Made by a program: the position numbers and the translations under genes | Part shown: piece by piece, positions 60,201-64,000 of the stretch | Layout: each line of letters starts with the position of its first letter | Position numbering within the stretch: position 1 is the stretch's first letter | The notes under the pieces: generated by a model | The model's input: only the letters and a program-made list of their open reading frames with translations | Told to the model about the DNA's origin: nothing | Database searches by the model: none | NCBI GenBank assembly: GCA_932294295.1 | Contig: OW028573.1 | Coordinates: 60,675,829-60,739,828 of the forward strand | DNA: 64,000 bases | Direction: 5' to 3' | Origin: Alitta virens | Taxonomy: Eukaryota > Annelida > Polychaeta > Phyllodocida > Nereididae

Positions 60201-61329
60201 AAAAGTGGAAAGTGACGTGATCTCTTTAAAATCATTTGGCATATTGTTCCACATAACAATTATACACTTGTCCTATTTTTGCACCTTTGTTTGCACCTAG
60301 GAATTAAACGAGACATTGGGACAAATCAGACCACGAGACAATATTTAAATGTCTGGTAGAAAACATTGGCCACATGTGCCCATAACATCACAAAAAGGCC
60401 ATAAACCAGCAGGGAAAGAACACCCCATTTCACAGCGAATTTCCTAAACATTTGCTCTCGAAAGGCAGACAATTCTAGATGTACATAAGCGGGTTGTAAT
60501 ACGTTCACAAGACACGGCTGAGCTGGCAGGGTAATGTTGACACTCGAGTCCCGTTGGCTGCCTTGTGTATGTACAGAATACTGATTCCAAATGAGGAGAA
60601 TAATAAGGTGGGTTAAAAGCACAGAAATTCCCACAACCCCAAGAGATAGATCCAGATATGAGATTTATTGCAACTGCATCTTGGAAATGGGCAAAATCTT
60701 CCCAATACTTATGAATAAGTATCCAAAAATATATTATATGAAATAGAAACTACTCTTAGAAGATAATTAACATGTAGGGCCATGTTGAAAAACAGATTTA
60801 ATGTGTTTTATAAATAAAATAATGGCTTCCAAAAGGTCAACTATTTGCTTTACAACCATTTATAACATTGTTCACTTTTTCACATCTAAATCACCTAAAC
60901 CTACAGACTTTAAAAAGATACATTTCTACAAAGCCTATTCTCTCACACTAAAATAGCACCATTTTTAAAAGATTTACTTAAAAATGAAATAACTTGCATG
61001 CACAGAAAAATACTCACCATTACTTCCATTTGACTTGGTATTGATGTATAAACTGATGTCTACAGGATTATTGTGGTAATTGCACATATCGTCTCTACAG
61101 CACATAAGAATAGGCCACCGCTGGGGGTCGCTGCGAGCCTTAATGACCTCTGCATCTCCTTCGCAAACTGTCCTATCCGCCAGGGGGAGCGACTCTACAC
61201 ATCCATGGGCAGACCTGGCGTTGTCACCTGCCTCGTAAGTGAATTGGGAAAAGCATCTTCCGCCACTGGACTTGCACATGTAACCTGTGCTGATGCAACT
61301 GGCGTCGTTGCAGTAACATCGGATCTCAC
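52969..61329 (-). CDS. BAMBI: BAMBI (BMP and activin membrane-bound inhibitor), gene span, first coding exon not found
   Basis: Two exons (61329-61018 and 53447-52969) join in phase 1 and encode about 263 residues after the signal peptide. The ectodomain begins GEIRCYC and contains TGYMCKS, closely matching vertebrate BAMBI, and ends CCRDDMCNYH. The membrane region, LWFKAAVIAVPISGG followed by a leucine-rich helix and RMLR-x-DN, also matches. The cytoplasmic tail is basic at first, and there is no kinase domain. By family it is a plasma-membrane decoy that pairs with type I/II receptors and curbs BMP, activin and TGF-beta signals, often as part of a BMP feedback set. The first coding exon (signal peptide, ending G in phase 1) should be upstream of 61330, and I could not find a convincing one up to 64000. 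The gene converges on its paralogue at 20169-37334. Confidence 0.92.
54158..54251. repeat. (CTG)n repeat with regular CTA interruptions
   Basis: About 30 triplets. After an uninterrupted run, CTA interrupts three times at an exact 18-base period, so a higher-order unit (CTA plus five CTG) has itself been duplicated. Confidence 0.95.
56867..57099. repeat. Minisatellite with embedded AATAG microsatellite
   Basis: Five units each start CCATTTGGAATA and end with ATGTTTTGGGCTAYCCTCTT-like sequence. Between these, each unit carries a different number of AATAG pentamers: the first about twelve, the fourth none. Confidence 0.9.
59496..59756 (+). CDS. Possible terminal exon of an unrecognised plus-strand gene, nested in BAMBI intron 2
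   Basis: A strong polypyrimidine tract and acceptor (TTTTTGTTTACTTTCAG) precede an 86-codon open frame that starts KVASGDESLETQ and ends in TGA at 59754-59756. The frame is clearly richer in G+C and CpG than its surroundings and encodes a basic segment (RQRHKRRMERQ). The last residues, DTQV, fit a class I PDZ-binding motif. AATAAA follows near 60130. I cannot find convincing upstream exons or a family, so it may be a chance frame. Confidence 0.3.
   Translation, partial: KVASGDESLETQKAGPKGILQNPIFSNVRFLTNNALFRSDNDAAARSRDVLRQRHKRRMERQTARDGSVGHARARPHMTQNKDTQV
60045..60330 (-). mobile_element. 5'-truncated LINE 3' end
   Basis: On the minus strand the sequence encodes WNNMPNDFKEITSLSTFKLH, the WNxLPxxIKxxxSLxxFKxxLK signature at the end of many LINE polyproteins. 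It then continues into a 3' region closed by a short ATCAATCAATCAATCA tail at about 60061-60045. It is much too short to be active. Confidence 0.65.
61018..61329 (-). CDS. BAMBI: BAMBI coding exon 2 (ectodomain)
   Basis: Acceptor TCTTTTGCAG and donor GTGAGT on the minus strand, both junctions phase 1. It encodes the full cysteine domain: C-x-C-x4-C-x6-C-x6-C, HGC, VC, then CCRDDMCN. A CCGCCAGGGGGAGCG stretch (61177-61191), close to a CTCF core, lies inside this coding exon. Confidence 0.92.
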
Positions 61330-64000
61330 CTGCAAAAGAGCAAACAAGGATTTTTAACGATTTTGTGATGAGTTCAATATTGGCATTATCAGCAAATTTG
61401 CGAAAGCGCTCGAAAGGCACACAAACTACATTGAAAAAGAACTACAAAAAAAGTGTACAGACACTTTTTTTTAAACGATGCCTAAAGCTTGTCTTTTTAA
61501 TGTATCAATCCCACACATCAGAACCTTTCAGTGACCGAATATTATTTAATAACAATTGAAGATAGTTATCTGAATCCTAAACCTGGTAGCATATATTACC
61601 ATTTTGATAGTTTGGAAGGGAGAGCCCTGCCCAATAGTTTGTGAAGAATGCATGCAATACCCAACTTCCAAATACTAACTCGTGAACTAAAAACACCTGG
61701 ACAACTTATCCCCTTTTATTGACACTGGATACTTTGTAGTAGTATTGTATGTTCATCTGCTACTTTGAAATGGCGCGTATTAGTGCAGTTCAATTGGACG
61801 CAAGCCATAATGGCAGTAACCTAATCCGGCTTATGAAGTTATCAAAACAGGGGAAAAAGAAGAGATTATGGGGTGCCCAAGGACATTGGAGGGCGGCCAA
61901 TTAAGTCCTTGAACAGGTCAGCATTTGTCTGGCTCATTGGTTCAGGTGAGCTGGTATTCCAGCATGATTCACACAGGGAGCCATGACAGAGCTAGCTGCC
62001 TGGTATTTCATGCGACACAGATCTGAGAGATAAGCGCACCCTGACGCCGGCCAGTCTACGCCATTTATATCTGCTCGCTCAAACAATGTAGATCGGCCTA
62101 AGGTATTTGATTCTGTCTAGAGTAGACTGCATGTGAATGAAAAGCCTTTGACAAAGTATCGTCGCCGGACGGGCTTTAGTTGGCTGATAAAAATCTGCGA
62201 GGGAGAAGCTCACTCACGAAGGCTTCACAGAACAACGATAAACGCTGGCTGTGTCTATAAACTGTCTGGCAAAAGCTGTAGACCTCTGATATCACTGATA
62301 AAGCAAGCGGCCTGGAGCCAGCAGCCATCTTGATAACATTCATGGCCCTCTACTCTAAATGCTCATTTCATACTCATTTTCGTCGTCGTATGTTGAACTT
62401 GTACACAACTATCATGGCCTGGGGCAATTTGCTCTTTATCGGCAAACAAACGCGTTTGTTGACTCTGCTAACTACTCCAACCAGGTCCTCTCTTCTTTAA
62501 TATTCTCTCTTATAGGAATGTATCAATTTTAAGGCATCCGAAATGAGAATACAATAACAACAGAGTCACTTATAAGAAACAACATATTCTATTGCAGAAT
62601 GCATCACTTTTCAAAAGACAAAGTGGCATAAATATTTACCGAGCACTATATAGTCTCACAACAACAACAGGAAGTCATGTGATTTGGAACACTGTTGCAC
62701 TGTTATTCTATGGTACAGGAATATCATTTTTACTGTATCATTTCTATTGTTAAATTGAGTTGTTTTTTGACATGAAGTTTACAAGTTTCAATAGACATGT
62801 CATGACTCATGTGCACGTGTATATAGATAATTAAAGCATGTAAAGCACAAGTGGCGGAACACAGTTGTCAGACCACATTCATGATGTATAACTACAGCAG
62901 AAGCCAAGGGGACAAAAAATGACTTGTGTATGAAGGGAGAGTGGAGATCCTATGACGACACAATAAATCCTCCGTAGATGTCTAAAAAGCATGCAGGGTC
63001 TAAAACACCAAAATGGCCGTAAACACCTGAATGTTGTCTCACTGGAAAAGGGTGAATCTAGTGTGTTAAAATGTGAGGCGAATGAGTAATGCACAGGTCG
63101 CCGTTTCTGTCGGTTGGATGACCACGGTAGGCCCTCAGGCCAGAGAAGCTGTAGCGAGGAGGTCGAGGAAATTGCCAGAGCAGGTCGCTAGGGGCAGTAC
63201 CTCTGTTGGTTTTGGTGAAGGTTCGTGCCAAGTAAGAACAATAAAGTGTGACAGATATGTGACAGACATATAGGAGACATCATGCTCCCCCTCAGTACAC
63301 TCATAACAGCCCGAAGCAGTCCAAACAGTCATTAGCAATAACCTCTAGTCCCACTCCATCCCTCATCTTCTGATGATGCTCAACTCACCTGTTGAGCTTG
63401 GCTGCTTGGCTAAAAAGTAACAAGCCTTTTCACTTATAATATCTCAAATCTTAACGTAAAAAATTCAAATTAGAGATCAAAGGAGGCGATGCAAAGGTAC
63501 AAATGTAGGGTGCGCCTGAAATTTAGTGGAAAGTGTCAGAATTTGAGTAATCAACAGAAGTTTGCTTTACAACTTTGCACTCTCAAACTTCCAATATTGT
63601 TTCCGAAAGTTTGAAAGCTACAACAATAGATACGATATGCCCTGAGCAAATAGCAGATTTGGAAGTTTCCTGATATTCGTAAACACATTACTGTGGTCTA
63701 TATGCCGACTGGCAGAGCAGAGTGTCTGAATTATATGAGTCGGTATACAACATGCCTTTTGACGTGATCAGATTATATTCAGCTGCAACGGAGGCTCCAC
63801 TCCAGACAACACAATCTACTGCTTGTAGCAAACATTCGTATGTAAAAGAACGATCAACGAGTGTTGGGCGAGTTAGCGCGCGAGTCGCGGTCGCCCTCCA
63901 GCAGAGAGACGAGGGAGCCGACTCCCCGGAACCACAGGGTGTCCCCTTGCCCTCTCCTTTTCACCCTCCTGAAATTAATAAATTATGACAGATATGCAAC
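61330..64000. other. Region upstream of BAMBI exon 2, probably intron 1
   Basis: No signal-peptide exon with a phase-1 donor could be found on the minus strand. A consensus donor (CAACAG before GTGAGT) lies near 63389, but an in-frame stop sits about 60 bases upstream of it without an ATG between. A CpG-rich patch occurs at 63840-63960. By comparison with the 16 kb first intron of the sister gene, exon 1 is probably beyond 64000. Confidence 0.5.

Larger units (their letters stand above)
53448..61017 (-). other. Intron 2 of BAMBI
   Basis: A 7.6 kb intron with simple repeats (54158, 56867), a LINE remnant (60045), five GGCGCC motifs (54116, 56686, 57280, 58152, 58904), a G+C-rich middle (57900-58350) and a possible opposite-strand exon (59496-59756). 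The short signal-peptide-like frame near 54085 on the minus strand is not supported as an exon, because the exon 2 to exon 3 join is already in phase. Confidence 0.6.

Noticed and set aside
60326..60634. Minus-strand frame with a hydrophobic start (MGISVLLTHLIILLIW)
   Set aside because: Downstream of BAMBI exon 2, so it cannot supply its signal peptide; partly overlaps LINE remnant.
63384..63480. Consensus donor (GTGAGT) on the minus strand upstream of BAMBI exon 2
   Set aside because: In the required phase there is a stop about 60 bases upstream and no ATG, so it is not the signal-peptide exon.
1..64000. CRISPR arrays, bacterial operons, insertion sequences
   Set aside because: The window is clearly animal nuclear DNA; no spaced identical repeats with unique spacers were seen.

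Overview
This is nuclear DNA from an animal, most likely a marine invertebrate. It has spliced genes with GT-AG introns of up to 16 kb, an RNA polymerase III tRNA gene, a U1 snRNA gene, decayed non-LTR retrotransposons, a Polinton/adintovirus-type DNA polymerase, and abundant micro- and minisatellites. I cannot name the species. Nothing looks bacterial, and most short open frames are chance frames in introns and intergenic DNA.

Layout. Positions 1-3223 (minus strand) hold a very long open frame with no stop before the window edge: the N-terminal and exonuclease part of a family-B DNA polymerase of the Polinton/Maverick/adintovirus kind. Its catalytic palm lies off the left edge. A TATA box and an A/T-rich repeat block (to about 4200) lie behind its start. 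A truncated non-LTR element follows (4220-5190). About 15 kb of gene-free DNA then leads to the first host gene.

The main content is a pair of convergent paralogues of BAMBI, the kinase-less TGF-beta pseudoreceptor. The plus-strand gene has three coding exons (20169-20235, 36230-36523, 36871-37334) and is divergent. The minus-strand gene (exons 61329-61018 and 53447-52969, first exon not found) is clearly the orthologue-like copy. Both use phase-1 introns at equivalent positions, share the same ten-cysteine ectodomain pattern, and have one transmembrane segment with a short tail and no kinase. By family knowledge they would dampen or tune BMP/activin/TGF-beta signalling at the cell surface.

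The 14 kb between their 3' ends holds two abutting LINE fragments, a MITE-like insertion, a tRNA-derived SINE, a full-length U1 snRNA gene, a degenerate minisatellite, an intact tRNA-Gly(GCC) gene and several poly-C tracts. Intron 2 of the minus gene (53448-61017) carries a CTG repeat, an AATAG-based minisatellite, a LINE tail and a possible terminal exon of an unknown plus-strand gene.
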